A stretch of DNA of 47,500 nt from Symbiodinium natans (GCA_905221605.1 CAJNDS010002117.1:420001-467500); one strand, 5' to 3'; positions 23,114-34,689 are shown, counted from the stretch's first letter. The notes: a model not told the origin generated them from the letters alone. Made by a program: numbers and translations.

Positions 23114-24849
23114 GTCACACCCTGTTGGCTCGAAGTGACATAGAGCGGTACGGTGGAAATTGCAGCAAAAAGTAACCCGGAAGCAAGAAGCAAGAACAAG
23201 CGCGGGGCGGCTTAAATCCATTCAAAGAGGTCGTTCAGCATGGGACAAACACAACCTCGTTCCAAAAACCAGTCCGCCTGCGTTGTGCCGGGAGGACGCG
23301 GCCTCGGTTTTTTTGAGAAGGCCGGATGAGTCAACCAACAACAAGAAAGTTTGTGGCCTCTGTGGTTTCTCACTGCCTGAACATACATGGTCCTTTTTGA
23401 AGTGGATGTGGATATGACATGTCTGGGTGTGCACCTAAACAAAGTGCAAGCTAGGCCTCCAACCGAAGGATGTTAGTGGCCACGAATGTCAACTGCATTC
23501 GTTGAGTATATGCCTGACATCGGCGTCAGTACAAAACAAGTGCTTCACTGCCTTCTAGAGACCTTGTCGCACCTGATCAGCTACATCGCAACTGCTGTCA
23601 GACCCTCAGCAGATCGAAGCATCCTACTCACCAAAACGGCCTTCAAATCACAAACGCCGCCAGGCATGATGAATCGGTCACAAGAGCCCCGCCCCACCCA
23701 CCCCGCTCGGCCTTTCGACAACTTCGAATTGTCTTTATCCTGACACGCGCATCCAACTCGGCACATAAGCTTGTCCCACATTACGCCGCCCCCATCAAGA
23801 ACATGTCAAGCATACCATGGCAGCTGTTGCAACAGATGTGGCATGCGGACCTTTGCCGAGCGCTGGAAGTCTTACAAGCTGCTGTTTGTTGGGCTGCAGA
23901 ACATGAGGTCCTCATCGTTATATCAAGTTATTTACCAGCCTGAATGCTCCTATGTGCTGCGGAGTCGAGCTCTGGGCGGCAAAGGCTCTCAGCGTTGACT
24001 GGCACCAGTTGTCGCAATCCTGATGCTTCTGACACAGAATACCCGCGCACTCGGAAACCTCATCCAGACATGCACAGACTGGCCTTTTTACCCCCCCACT
24101 CTTGGAGGATTGTAGCAAGAAGTTCTTTCGCCAATTCCCAACCTGTGACGAACCCACGGCTGCAACAGGAGAAGCGCAGATGCAGCAATAGACAAACATC
24201 TCATGACGGTTGCAAGGTTGCGGCTGTTTGCACACGCCATGCTCACGCACAAGCAAATACCATCCAGCCTCCTATTGTTGGGGAGTCCGACGTCGCCTTT
24301 GAAAGCAGCAGGGGCAACAGTACCCCACCCACCACTCGTCACGGTGACGACGACTACCAGACAACGACGCGCGAAGACACAACATACTGCGAATTGTACT
24401 GCTTCCGACATCATGGCAAAACTGTACCTACAGCTTGCAGCCACGCACAACAAAAACCACGACTTGCGCTACTTTAGAACATCACGCCTGTTTAGTCAGA
24501 TTTTGAATTCATTCTTAGGTGAAAGCCTCGAAAACCCCTAGAGGAACTGAGGCAGCCGAAGTGGCCCCTGAGGCCGAACAAACCTTCTCAGCCCGAATGT
24601 ACCTTCACCCATATCAGTTGAGTGGAAGCTGGTTCAAATCTGTTTGCTATTTACCAGTAGCTGCTCGCGAAACTTATTCGGGAGAAGTATCTATACACTT
24701 ATGCTAGAACTATCCTTAATTTGCTCAACTGTGCTAAAATATCAAATCGCATCCTATACTTTGTAACAGACTACGATCTTTCCCCAAACAGTCTACTGTT
24801 GGGGTTCTAAGGATTGCCGACATTCTGAGGACTGTTGCCGGGTTCCTGG
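23114..24849. other. Stretch with undecided open frames only
   Basis: At 23222-23442 two minus-strand frames are open at once, and one reads LLLVDSSGLLKKTEAASS. At 23944-24477 both strands are open. No splice-consistent model was found in either place. Nothing else stands out. Confidence 0.35.
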
Positions 24850-24854
24850 GCTCC

Positions 24855-25032
24855 TTGTCTCCCTTTGTCTCCCTTTGTCTCCCTTTGTCTCCCTTTTCTC
24901 CCTTTGTCTCCCTTTGTCTCCCTTTGTCTCCCTTTGTCTCCCTTTGTCTCCCTTTGTCTCCCTTTGTCTCCCTTTGTCTCCCTTTGTCTCCCTTCATGTG
25001 GGTGGGCCTCCCTTTGTCTCCCGTCGTCTCCA
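24855..25032. repeat. 10-bp minisatellite TCTCCCTTTG
   Basis: About 16 copies of the decamer TCTCCCTTTG are present, with one short-unit interruption (CCCTTTTCTCCC near 24893) and decaying copies at the right end. The plus strand is nearly all pyrimidine. On the minus strand it encodes a 10-residue period (GDKGRQRETK), which is a product of the repeat, since 30 bases equal three units. Confidence 0.95.
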
Positions 25033-25149
25033 CTGTTTCTTTGACTTGCCTTCGACTTAAGTACGTATGTAGACGGTACCACCCTATGGATCCACCCCTT
25101 TCTCTTTGATTTTCAGGTACCGACCTCAGCAAATTTCAGGGTTAAGGAG

Positions 25150-25450
25150 TCTGGACCTTCAAAATAACGTTGGTCGTACCAACATTTTCCAGCCTCGACC
25201 TTCTCAAAAAGTTGGCCCTACCAACAAAAAACCAAGCAAAAGCACGATGTTCAAACTATATGCTTTCGACTGCGACCTTGAAAAAGAGTTGGTGAACAAA
25301 CATTTTCGGGCCGAGGCCTTCTCCCTACCAACATAGTTTAAGAAACCGCGTTCGGCTTCGACCTTCAGAAGTGCATAGTCGAAAAACCGTATGTTCTTTG
25401 GTTTTTGTTGCTAGGGCCCACTTGTTCCAGCCTCGACCTTAGAAAATGTT
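25150..25450. repeat. Degenerate dispersed repeat containing CCAGCCTCGACCTT
   Basis: At least four imperfect copies of a motif near CCAACATTTTCCAGCCTC followed by GACCTTCTCAAAAAGTTGG are spaced 60-120 bases apart (about 25180, 25270, 25350, 25425). The copies combine a CCAAC/GTTGG pair with a GACCTT core. They may be fragments of an old tandem array. Confidence 0.55.
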
Positions 25451-26820
25451 GGTTTTCTGCCGGCTAGTAGTATAAGTAGTAATAAGTTTAAAAATCACCA
25501 TAGCTGTACTTCATCTGCTAACGTATTGAGCAATTGAATTTGGGAGGGAACTACTATGATTAAGATGCATTCGTAAACTTACTGAAAGTAGAACTAAAAT
25601 CAGAAACCACTAGTTATTAACATCAACGAATACATGAGATGCTAAATCCAAGACGCCTGTGCCGCGTATGTTGCCTTGTAAGCACATACATACGCACGAC
25701 ATATGGGACTTAAAGAAGTATTCCGAATCATAACATTCCCCCCATCCCAAGATAAGTATGTAAACTATTCATACAAATCTGGTTTACAATAAGTGGAGGT
25801 CAAAGTTAGCTCATACAGAAGTTGTACTATTTGGCAGGTCGGGAATACTGGAAGCCCCACCCCATGTCAACATTTGAAAATCCGGGAAAATTGAACCAGT
25901 TGGCGTTTTGAAGTTATACTGTATTGTTTGAACAGCCCGGGCGTGGGAGGAGAATGAAGGATGGAGCAACCGATGCGCCAAGACCCTGCACATAGGATAA
26001 CCAAGGGCTAGCTTGAAATTTTGTAGCTAGGGCTGGCTATATTCACTGAGTTGCAATAACGATGGAATGTATCTTCATTGATGAAGCGAGTAGAGCAGAA
26101 CTTATAGGACTATACCTTGAACTATCATTGAGGGTCAATTTTAGCCCATACATAAGTTCTTGTTTGTCGCTTTGGGAGTAGCGGCTGTGGGTGACAGCCC
26201 CCTTAAATTATACGCTACAAGTACAAAATGTACGATGAAATATCTTAATGTATGTAATAGCGCAGAAAACTTGAACACCCCAGGTTTACCATCGAATCGT
26301 CCCCATTTTGATGTTTACTGCCAAAGCTTGTGCAGACAATTTCATAAACAACCAAACAACTAGCATTATCCTGTATCCACTCACAAGCACACACAGCTTT
26401 AGTTCACCAAACTGCCTGTTCGCAGACATTTTACAACATTCAAACGTGTTCGACATGAACCGTCAGCGAAATAGTTGTGGGTATAACCATAGTTGTAATT
26501 TGCTTCGGCACTCTTTGCATGGGAGGGTCTGCTCCACTCAGCTGGTCACGTGAGAACACAACTGTCAAAAAAACATCCGTCGTCGCAGTCGTCGTCGAAG
26601 CAGTGGTGGCTGGTAGTGCTAGGCTGCTACACTGGTGGTGGTAATTAGATTAGGCTGGCAGTGGCTAAGTAGAATCGTAGCGGTGGTAGTGGTATTAGCG
26701 GCAGTGAGAACCCAACCGAGTGCGACGAGACATTCCCAAAATGTAGCCGAACATCTAACGACCGCAAAGTCACAACACATGTGCCTTGCTGAACTCTTTG
26801 TGCTTTTTATGAACAATACC
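25451..26820. other. AT-richer stretch with no supported gene
   Basis: Composition is lower in GC than in the gene regions. Frames are short and carry no recognisable motif. Nothing else is seen. Confidence 0.5.
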
Positions 26821-27051
26821 GATACTAAAGTTGATGGAGGAAATCTTGCACCACCGAATTAAAAACAAGCGACACAACACACGCGCATAACCCCGCACCT
26901 CCTTTATCATATTGACGATGATGGATACCGAGGTGGTGCAAGATTTTTGTCATTGGACGAGGATCAACAGTCAATATTAAAAAGGGGGCGCGGGGTCTTT
27001 GCTTTGCTCGGCCATTTAAAGTGGTGCAAGATTTCCTCCATCAACAGTATC
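26821..27051. mobile_element. MITE-like element with terminal inverted repeats
   Basis: The arms 26830-26854 and 27021-27045 are perfect 25-base inverted repeats that begin GTTGATGGAGGAAATC. They are extended outwards by GATACT/AGTATC after a 3-base bulge, giving a unit of about 231 bases. A third partial copy of the arm (GGTGGTGCAAGATTT) sits inside at 26932-26946 in the same direction as the right arm. No coding frame is inside, as expected for a non-autonomous DNA element. No clear target-site duplication was found, so it could also be an inverted duplication of another kind. Confidence 0.55.
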
Positions 27052-28765
27052 ATCATTCTCGTATAACATTGTTGGTATTCCTTACGTTCAAACAGGATGT
27101 CTTCGGGTATATCATCACAAGCTCATTTAAACGTGGCTACTTAATTGGCAACATGGATGCTACGTGGAAACTTCAGCTGCCAATGGCTGATCTCATTTTC
27201 ATACCAAAGCTCCGGAAGCAACAGCCAAACAGACATACAGAAGCCCCGCACAAAGGCCTCGGATGCTGCTTGATGAGCTGCGCAGAAGAAGTACAGCATG
27301 GCGCTGCCCACCTGTGCAGATTGTGATGCTGCCCACTAGGGGATCATCTAGGATTGGGCAGTCCAAGGAAATTCTGCAGGATTCTCCGAGTCTGGGAATG
27401 GGCACTCCTGGGATACTCTGCGGGATTGTCTTGGGTCTGCAGGAAACCATTGGGGATGTAAAGCCGACGCTCAAGCAGAAGAAACCATCCGTCCGGTGTG
27501 TCGCAAGCTGCAAGCCACCACCACAGCGGAGTTTTTGACGGGGTGCAGAGATCGCACGCGTTACGATGAAACTTGGAATTGGAATTACAACATCCATGAC
27601 TCCCCCACACCTCCAATGGGCGTGGGCCGCTCCTGAGCCGCACATCGCGCAGTTACAAAGCTGTGCAATCTCTATTGCAAAGATATGCAAAGATGGCACC
27701 TTGCCTCATTCACTCAATGCCGCCCGAACGCGAAATCACTTGAAGATGCTTTTGCCCACGCACGTGAATGCAAAGGTCCCGGCATGCAGACCTTTGCAGT
27801 CTGACCCAACGAACAAATAGTCTTGGCCTGAGCGGAATTTCAACAAATGCTACCGTGGAGTACGGCATGTCAGTGAATTGGGTCCGTTACCGTGGAGCTT
27901 TATGCTGCAGGCAAATATACGCAAATGCAGATGTGGTTCGGGAATTGTGGGAATTTCTACCCACAATCCTAGACATTGATTCACGAGTCTAGAAGTTAAC
28001 CCTCAAAAACCACCATCTGAATCTTCCGGACGCACCTGTCATCCTTTCATTGATAATATTATGCGTGAAGTGAATAAGCAAATGAACAACGAGCACGCGT
28101 TTACTTTGTGCACTTGTTTCGTTTGTTCACTCACTTTATGTTAGTTTTACCCGGGGCTCATTTTGTTCTTCTTATTATTCCCCCGCAGATGATTAACATT
28201 AAAATGATGAAGAGAGAAAATGAATTAGTTTATTCGCGAACGAAATGAGCGCAATGAACGTAATGAAAGACGTCTTTTACCGCGGGCTACTATTATTGCA
28301 TGCCGAATATGATTAATCTTTCGAGCACTTATTCCTCACTTTATTTGCGCTCGTGATGATATATTTCGTTCTTTATGATCACCCGGGGCTAATAGCACAC
28401 CCTTCAAACCGACTCGAGGCTGCAGCTCTGGATGCCCATTCGTCCGGGGAGTGCCAACCTGGAGTCTCACTGCGGGGCCGAGAGCCTGCCTAAGCCTAAG
28501 CCCTGAGCCATCCTGAGCCCAGGTTTATGACACTTGGGGCCTGAACTCTCCCAGCTACTGAATCCTGTGCAGGTTGTCCGAGATCGGGCCGCGCACCAGC
28601 GAGGGCTTGTACGACACTTGTGCGACCTGTTTACGAAGCCAGGGGCTAGAACCAACATTTATGAGAAGAAGTTGCTGACCATGGCCGGAACGTGTCGGAA
28701 GCATTCAAACTCTGAGCACTCTTGAGTTGGACTCTACAGTTGGCCAAGCTCCTGGCAAATGAACT
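27052..28765. other. Stretch with weak open frames and an AT-rich island
   Basis: At 27199-27699 the minus strand is open for 166 codons, and the plus strand is also open (27263-27538), so neither can be chosen. From 28020 to 28395 there is an AT-rich island with two similar tracts (CACTTTATG...ACCCGGGGCT near 28150 and 28390). No gene is supported. Confidence 0.35.
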
Positions 28766-29064
28766 TCAAGAGTTTTTGCAGCAGCTTGTGGATTCGACGC
28801 CCCAGGTTCTCCTGAATTCCGGGATGCTTGAGAACTTGAGGCTCCACCTCCTGCATCCCATGTCCCATGTCCGTCTGAACTTAAACCGCAAATGGACCTC
28901 AAGTTGCTGAAGCTCGGCATCTGCCTGCACCATCAGAAAGCAAGGAGCTGAAGTGATCTGGTTCTCTATCAATCGCCTTCGACTGCGCTTTCTTGCGAGC
29001 TTTTTGCTTGCCCTTTCCTGCCAGCCAATTCGGGCAGATTGCTCACAGCATGCACATGTCCTAC

Positions 29065-29406
29065 AACATCCACCTGCTGCAGCCCTCAGGGGAATATCGA
29101 CCGACAACGAGTTTCACTCATCAGCATATTAGCAGACATAGTGAGCCTTGTTCAGCATCTGCTGAATCGGGGGCGCTTGCCTGCATGAGACGAGAGGAAA
29201 GCAGCGCGATGGCTGACTACGATGCCCACCGAACATGGACATATACGTGCTGAAACATGCTGAAACGTCTCAGAGCCCAAGGTCTTCGCTTCCGGGCCAG
29301 CGCCGGATTTGGCCTCGGGTACTTGGGTGTAAGACTCTGCATAGTCAACACCGTGCATCTGTGCTGCTATTGTGCGAGATGCCGTTCCAGTAAACTTCCT
29401 AGCCAC
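29065..29406 (-). pseudogene. Possible decayed copia-type (Ty1) reverse transcriptase fragment
   Basis: One minus-strand frame starting at 29406 reads ARKFTG, then QMHGVDYAESYTQVPEAKS. This recalls the start of the copia reverse transcriptase domain (ARLVA-G--Q--G-DY-ETF-PV). Further on, in another frame, comes LQQVDVVGHVHAVSNLPEL, which recalls the next conserved stretch (L-QMDV-TAFLNG-L-E). The distance between the two blocks (about 88 codons) is larger than usual, stops intervene, and no integrase or RNase H is visible. It could be chance. Confidence 0.25.
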
Positions 29407-29559
29407 CTTTTGCAGCGACCGTTAAGCGACAGGCCCGGTGCATCAGCCTGATCATTGCCTGCAAGTGGCCGTCCCTATGCAACAATTTGACCTACCCAAC
29501 CTTGTCTGAGGTTACAAGCTTTCACCCCTTCCCGCGCACTATCCCTCGCTTCTTCCCAT

Positions 29560-30250
29560 ATGCTTCTCAAGTGAGTAAGCAAGAGAAGAAAGAAAGAGGA
29601 AGAGGTGAGGGGCAAAGAAGGTAGGCAAAGGAAAAAGTGATTCCCTCTTTCTGATTTAGCAGCATTTAGCACCGAATTAAATCCTAAGCCTTTTTTCTCC
29701 TTCTCTCTTGCTCGCTCGATTTCGCCCCACCTTCTCTTCAATTTCTCTCATCCTCTTTCACCGTTTCCCCCCTCGTTCCATGCAGGAAGAGAGGAGTGGG
29801 AGGAAAAAAGGCAGAGGAAAAATTCGCGTATCTTCATCTCTCTCTGTTTCTCATTTCGTGTTTTTGTCCATTTACTGTCCTGCTTCTCTCCTATTTCTCT
29901 GCTTTCCTTCCTCTCTCCTACCTTTCCGACAGAACAGAAAATCAAACTAAAGGAGAGCTAAGGAGAGGTGAGAGAGGAAGGGCATAAGGTGAGTGAAGTG
30001 GAGAGCTCCGCGTCGTGGCTGCCACCGCTTCTCCTCTGTCTTCCTACACAAGCTTGTCTTGGTTCATCACCAATCTGACAGGAGCAAAAGCAAGGAATGA
30101 ACAGAGACGGAGGACAAGGCCCTTTCGGCCGGGTTCTGAACCTCCTTCTCTCTCTTTCCTCTCTTTCATTCTTTTTTCTTTCTTTCTTGGTGTCTTTCTT
30201 TCTCCATGTTTTTCTCTCATTCTCTCTCCATCTTTCCTCTCTCTTCTTCT
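29560..30250. repeat. Purine- and pyrimidine-rich low-complexity zone
   Basis: AGAAAGAGGAAGAGG-type runs (29575-29650, 29785-29820) alternate with TTTCTCTC-type runs (29690-29760, 29835-29930, 30140-30270). Long charged frames here come from the base bias. Confidence 0.7.
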
Positions 30251-30382
30251 TCTTATTCTTCTTCTTCTTCCTCTTCTGCAGGGCATGGGGGAGATCCCCC
30301 GCACACCAGGCGCGCCCGGGATTGAGTCAGATTATTCGGGGCATGCGTTACCGAGTCTGTCGGTGTGAAAAGGTGGGTGAGT

Positions 30383-30430
<48 letters not shown>

Positions 30431-30675
30431 ACACGCTAGGCCCCCCAGAGGGGAGCTTAGAAGGGCGCGAGAGTCCCATGTTTTGCGTCTGCTGCCGTTC
30501 CCGCGGTGTTCGCGGGTGGGCTTCGGACGGGCCGTGGGCCCAGCGTTGTGCGAGATACCCACTCTGTGCCCCGTCAAAAGATTGGGTGGAGACTCGGGGT
30601 GTGGTGGGTGTGTCTCTCTCTCTTCTTCTTCTTCTTCTACGGGGCCTCTTTCTCTCTCTCTCTCTCTCTCTCTGT

Positions 30676-30717
<42 letters not shown>

Positions 30718-30749
30718 CTTGGGGGCATGGGGGCTGAGCCCCCCAGCTT

Positions 30750-30829
<80 letters not shown>

Positions 30830-30895
30830 TCTGCCGGGCATGGAGGACAGGGCAGAAGTCCCTGAACCTCCGCGCGCTGGGCGCGCCCTTAATGT
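30235..30895. repeat. Cluster of CT/CTT tracts each followed by a GC-rich core
   Basis: Tracts at about 30235-30280, 30386-30428, 30613-30720 and 30752-30830 are each followed by a core like GGGCATGGGGG with a nearby CCCCC stretch able to pair with it. Two copies continue to GGCGCGCCC (30310, 30880). Similar tract-plus-core units occur at 18595-18660, 19315-19395, 32563-32620 and 32910-33065, always with the pyrimidine tract to the left on the plus strand. Confidence 0.75.
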
Positions 30896-31606
30896 CACGC
30901 AACCTACAGCCACACAGTATCTGACGGCACATACTCCTCCACTCCACGATACTTTGATCGAAAACACTGAGAGCGGGCGAGTCCCCAAGCTAGTTTCCCC
31001 CCGCAACATCACCCGCCCACTCCCCAAAGGCTCCTGGGAAAAAACGTGCACTGATACAAGATGGGGTCGTATGGCTTTTCCCCGCCCTCGAATTAAAGTC
31101 CCAGTGAGCTGGTGTATAGTATTGGCTTTCCCGGGTTTCCACGGGTCAGCTTGACTTTGTTTTTCGAGGAATGGAACTCGGATGTGCCCCTAACGAAGGG
31201 CTGGATTAGTATGGACAGCAACGTGGTTACATGTTTCGTATCTGTACTGCAAACTCTTGCCAAACCTGATCAAAAACCTCCCGAAATCCTCCCTCAACTC
31301 CCCCTCATCTGCTCTCCTTTGTCACTCAGCTCAGACGTCGAGGTTGTGCCCTGTACTGCTCCCATTGAACACCAGGCGACCTCCTGTGCTCTCGCCGCAG
31401 CCCCGATCCCTAACGGCCGCTCTCCCAGCTGATAGGGCAGGTGGTGAAGGCACCATCCTGTTCGTCTGCAACATCGAAACGAACAACTTATCAGCCAATC
31501 TCAACAGGGGCTCACACACGTCGCTAAATCGCTTCTCTTAATTCCCCTTCCAGCGCGGTCCGTCTGTAGGGTACCGAATTCACCCTCTGGGTCGTTGTAC
31601 ATTTTC

Positions 31607-32518
31607 TTATCCAGAGGATCTGCTGGTCCTTCGCATTGGTGCCCGCATGGGCCTCAGTGAGTCCACAGAGCATGACTGCTCACCAGCACTGGCAAATACA
31701 GAGCACACCACCAGTAGCATTATCAGTAGCAGCGCTCCGGCAGGCCGCCATGGGACATGATTCCCAAACTTAAGTAAATGGCCCATCTGGACTCTGTGGG
31801 ATGAGGGGTGAGCCTCCATCCTTGTGACTTTCTCATAGATACGGGCGTGTCGTAATTTCAAGAACCTCAGAGGAAGAGTGTGTGGCTCTGGCACCCTGCT
31901 CACAGAGCCTGCAGTGATGCGATGGAAGCCCACAGGGATCAAGTGTGGATGTGCCAAAGTCTCCGTCGGTGGGAGACGGGCTTCTCTCAAGAAAGAGGCA
32001 CGGGCATCACTCACAAAGTAGCGACCCCTTCGAAAATCGCCGTCGGAGATTGCGGAGGCAGAGGCCGAGTTGACTGGGGATCCTTTGCTGGGTTGAGCCC
32101 TTTCGGCAGCCATAAGTTTGTGGTGGAATGGCTCCGGCGTCTTGCAGACCCTAGGGTTGGCGTTCTCGATACGGACTAATTTCCAGTCATCTCTGGACAA
32201 CTCCATCCTTGAGATGGTGGTCCGGAACTGCCTGCCGTCCAACCAGTCCTGAATGTCACAGCCGTCCGATCTGTCAATCTGATCAGAGAACGGACCCAAG
32301 AGGTCACTAAGTGATTCAGGTATTAACCTGAATTCGTCAGGCAGCTTAAAATGAAGATCATGAAGATTCAGACCCAGCTCACGCACGCGGGTATCGTTCT
32401 CAAGCTGAAGATCAAGAGCCTCCAGCCTCTGCACTTGCCATCTTGAGGAGCCTCTACAATCATATTGGCCAATTGCACAACAGAGTCCCCTCAGGACAAC
32501 AAAAGCTGAGCCAAGCAT
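31607..32518 (-). CDS. Single-exon protein of unknown function, 303 codons
   Basis: This is the longest uninterrupted frame in the window that is not made by repeats. It starts with ATG at 32518 (MLGSAFVVLRGL) and ends at 31607. The first half is acidic and helical (LEALDLQLENDTRVREL, FSDQIDRSDGCDIQDWLDG). The middle is basic. Near the C-terminus is one likely membrane segment (GALLLIMLLVVCSVFAS), followed by a short basic tail. An N-terminal hydrophobic stretch could be a weak signal or anchor. No family is recognised. A frame this long without introns contrasts with the 22-exon helicase gene and would fit a retroposed gene or a lineage-specific gene. The opposite strand has only a 99-codon frame. 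Confidence 0.55.
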   Translation of the reverse strand: MLGSAFVVLRGLCCAIGQYDCRGSSRWQVQRLEALDLQLENDTRVRELGLNLHDLHFKLPDEFRLIPESLSDLLGPFSDQIDRSDGCDIQDWLDGRQFRTTISRMELSRDDWKLVRIENANPRVCKTPEPFHHKLMAAERAQPSKGSPVNSASASAISDGDFRRGRYFVSDARASFLREARLPPTETLAHPHLIPVGFHRITAGSVSRVPEPHTLPLRFLKLRHARIYEKVTRMEAHPSSHRVQMGHLLKFGNHVPWRPAGALLLIMLLVVCSVFASAGEQSCSVDSLRPMRAPMRRTSRSSG

Positions 32519-32562
32519 TGCTGCACTATGCAGTTTACTTTGGAGGTCATGAAATCTCTTCT

Positions 32563-32620
32563 TCTTCTTCTTCTTCTTCTTCTTCTGCTGGCCCCCCGCG
32601 CTCGAAGCGCGCCCGAGGGT
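32563..32620. repeat. (CTT)n tract with GC-rich inverted core
   Basis: About nine CTT units are followed by CTGGCCCCCCGCGCTCGAAG and GCGCGCCCG, so the core contains the short palindrome GCGCTTCGAGCGC-like pairing. It lies 45 bases upstream of the 303-codon gene's start codon. Confidence 0.8.
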
Positions 32621-32909
32621 GAGTCAGGTCCAGTGAGACCACTTCGACTGGCGCGTACACGGTTAGGCCCAGCACATTAGCTGTTAAGGTTGTTGGCCTC
32701 CATGATATGGCCTGTCGCGTGAAACTGCCCCCTTGACATAACAGCCATCAGCCAGGTAAATACCTACCTCGTTCAGTCGTCTGGGGTCTTCATTTGCTTT
32801 CCCTACCGACTGTGCAGCTTCTGCCCTTAGTGTGGAGGTTCCCCCATAGACTAGAAGTGCTCAGTAGGCCTACATCACGTTCCAGTTCCCCTCTTCTGCA
32901 CTATGGGCC

Positions 32910-32910
32910 T

Positions 32911-33005
<95 letters not shown>

Positions 33006-33084
33006 CTTCCTTCCTTCGCACATAGCCCCCCCCCCCCCCCGAGGGAGAGGACCGCCCAGAGGGCGTGCTCCAAGCGAGTTTTTT

Positions 33085-33122
<38 letters not shown>
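32910..33122. repeat. Long (CT)n tracts around a C-run and T-run
   Basis: A 92-base CT repeat (32910-33002) is followed by CCTTCCTTCC, a 15-base C-run near 33030, a T-run, and a second CT repeat of about 34 bases (33089-33122). Confidence 0.95.
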
Positions 33123-33125
<3 letters not shown>

Positions 33126-34580
33126 GATCCTACCGTGCAGCAAAGAAAACGAAGCCCGCAAAACCAACCAAGCCCCCCAGGACCAAACCCGGCAAACCGA
33201 AGAGGCACCCTTGCAGAGGACTCCCGCTCTTTTCCATCGGTGGATCGCACAGAGCTCAGGAACTCTGAAACAAGATGACATCAGCTCCGATGCTGATAAA
33301 TCGACACAGCTGCTGCTGCAAACCACTGCAACCCTGCAGACACAGGGCGGGAGGGAGGGAAAACAAGAATGCCGTCCGAAGGCACTGCAGTCACTCACAG
33401 TGACACACTCGGACAACTGTCGCACGTACACAGGTTAAGCAACATGCAACTGCAGCAACGCAATGCCTACAATGCGCCAGCAAGGCCTACCCTGCACACA
33501 ACGCACTCCCGGATCCCACTTCGTGCCCAGCAAGTGTTCACCCCGCCTCTCTCTCTCTCTCTCCGTTCCCTTGCCTTTTTCCCGCCCTCGCTTGTCTTCC
33601 TCCTTGTGCATTTCTCCATTCTTATGAAGAGGAAAGGGAGAAGAGAACAGGCAGAAGGCAGGAAAAGAGACAGCGAGAGCGATGGAGTAATCTACCTTTC
33701 TTCTCCCCACCATTCCCCTCTCTTCCTTTCTGTTCTTTCCTTCTGCTTCGGAAAAAGTTTCGGAAAAGCTGGGAGGAGATGGGAGAGCACCAGATGCCAG
33801 AGAGAGAGAAAATGTGAGAGGGAAGGAAGGGGGGAGAGAGAGTGAGAGAGAGAGAGAGAGAGAGAGAACGAAACACATCGGGAGGAACTTCGTTCGTGTT
33901 TTCCTGGTCCTTGTCACTGCATGAAGGCAAAAAGAAGAGAGAAGAAGGATCAAGCAAAGGAAGAGAGGGAGAGACAAGAGTATGTAGAGTGACCTGTCCA
34001 TCTCCATGCCTATTGCTTTGCCATCACTTCCATGTTTTCTTTTCTCTGAAATTTTAAAGTGGATAGGCAGGGGTGGGAAAAAACTAAAAATGGACAGGAG
34101 AGAAATGTGAGACCCATTCTTGATGGTTCCGGTTTGGGCGCCGGGAAGGGAGGGCAGGACATGCTCGCAACAGGATACGTTGCTTTGGCCATGTTATACA
34201 TGTTACGCTAGGCCAAGCGTTGGACTTTGTGATAGACCCTAAGACCTAAACCCGATACACCCAGGCTCTAAACCCAAAACCCTGTAACTTCTTCGTGCAA
34301 AGCGTAACTGTTTGGATAGGAAACCAAAGGGATCACTAAAAAGACCCTACAGGTTTAAGGTTCATGCCACCAATCCTACACGATCGGACATGAATTCAAG
34401 TCTTGCTTAGATGCTCCATGCGCGACACTGTTCTCCGTCCTACCGTCCATATACAAAAACCAAACAACGGTAGGTCGCCGTGGGAGGAGGAGGGGGTTAG
34501 CAACAGTTACCGCACGACTGGCAACAGCATAAGAGTCTTCCACCCATTGCTGGTTTGGAGCATATGATGTATGTATACAG
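33123..34580. other. Low-complexity stretch without a supported gene
   Basis: Polypyrimidine and polypurine segments occur at 33546-33562 and 33700-33730, and a GA repeat at 33838-33868. Frames of up to 190 codons (minus strand 33435-34007) are serine/leucine or glutamate/arginine polymers caused by base bias. A short ACCCTAAG...CTAAACCC run near 34235-34285 resembles degenerate telomere repeats. Confidence 0.6.
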
Positions 34581-34584
<4 letters not shown>

Positions 34585-34614
<30 letters not shown>

Positions 34615-34618
34615 TATG
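34585..34618. repeat. (TA)n microsatellite
   Basis: About 34 bases of TATA repeat with TAAATA interruptions at the left end are directly followed by a nine-base C-run. Confidence 0.9.
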
Positions 34619-34689
34619 CTCACCCCCCCCCTTCGACAGACCCCGGAAGCGAGAAAAAAAGGCTGAGGGCGCGACGGACAGCATAGCTG

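Noticed and set aside
24734-25132. Repeat protein with GDKGRQRETK units on the minus strand
   Set aside because: The 10-bp minisatellite gives this 10-residue period automatically, and the flanking sequence on either side does not look coding.
28534-28725. Plus-strand frame containing DLFTKPGA as a copia RNase H end
   Set aside because: A single short match on the strand opposite to the other copia-like motifs is not enough.
30097-31051. Frames of 240-275 codons made of Ser-Leu or Arg-Glu runs
   Set aside because: They are translations of CT/GA tracts.
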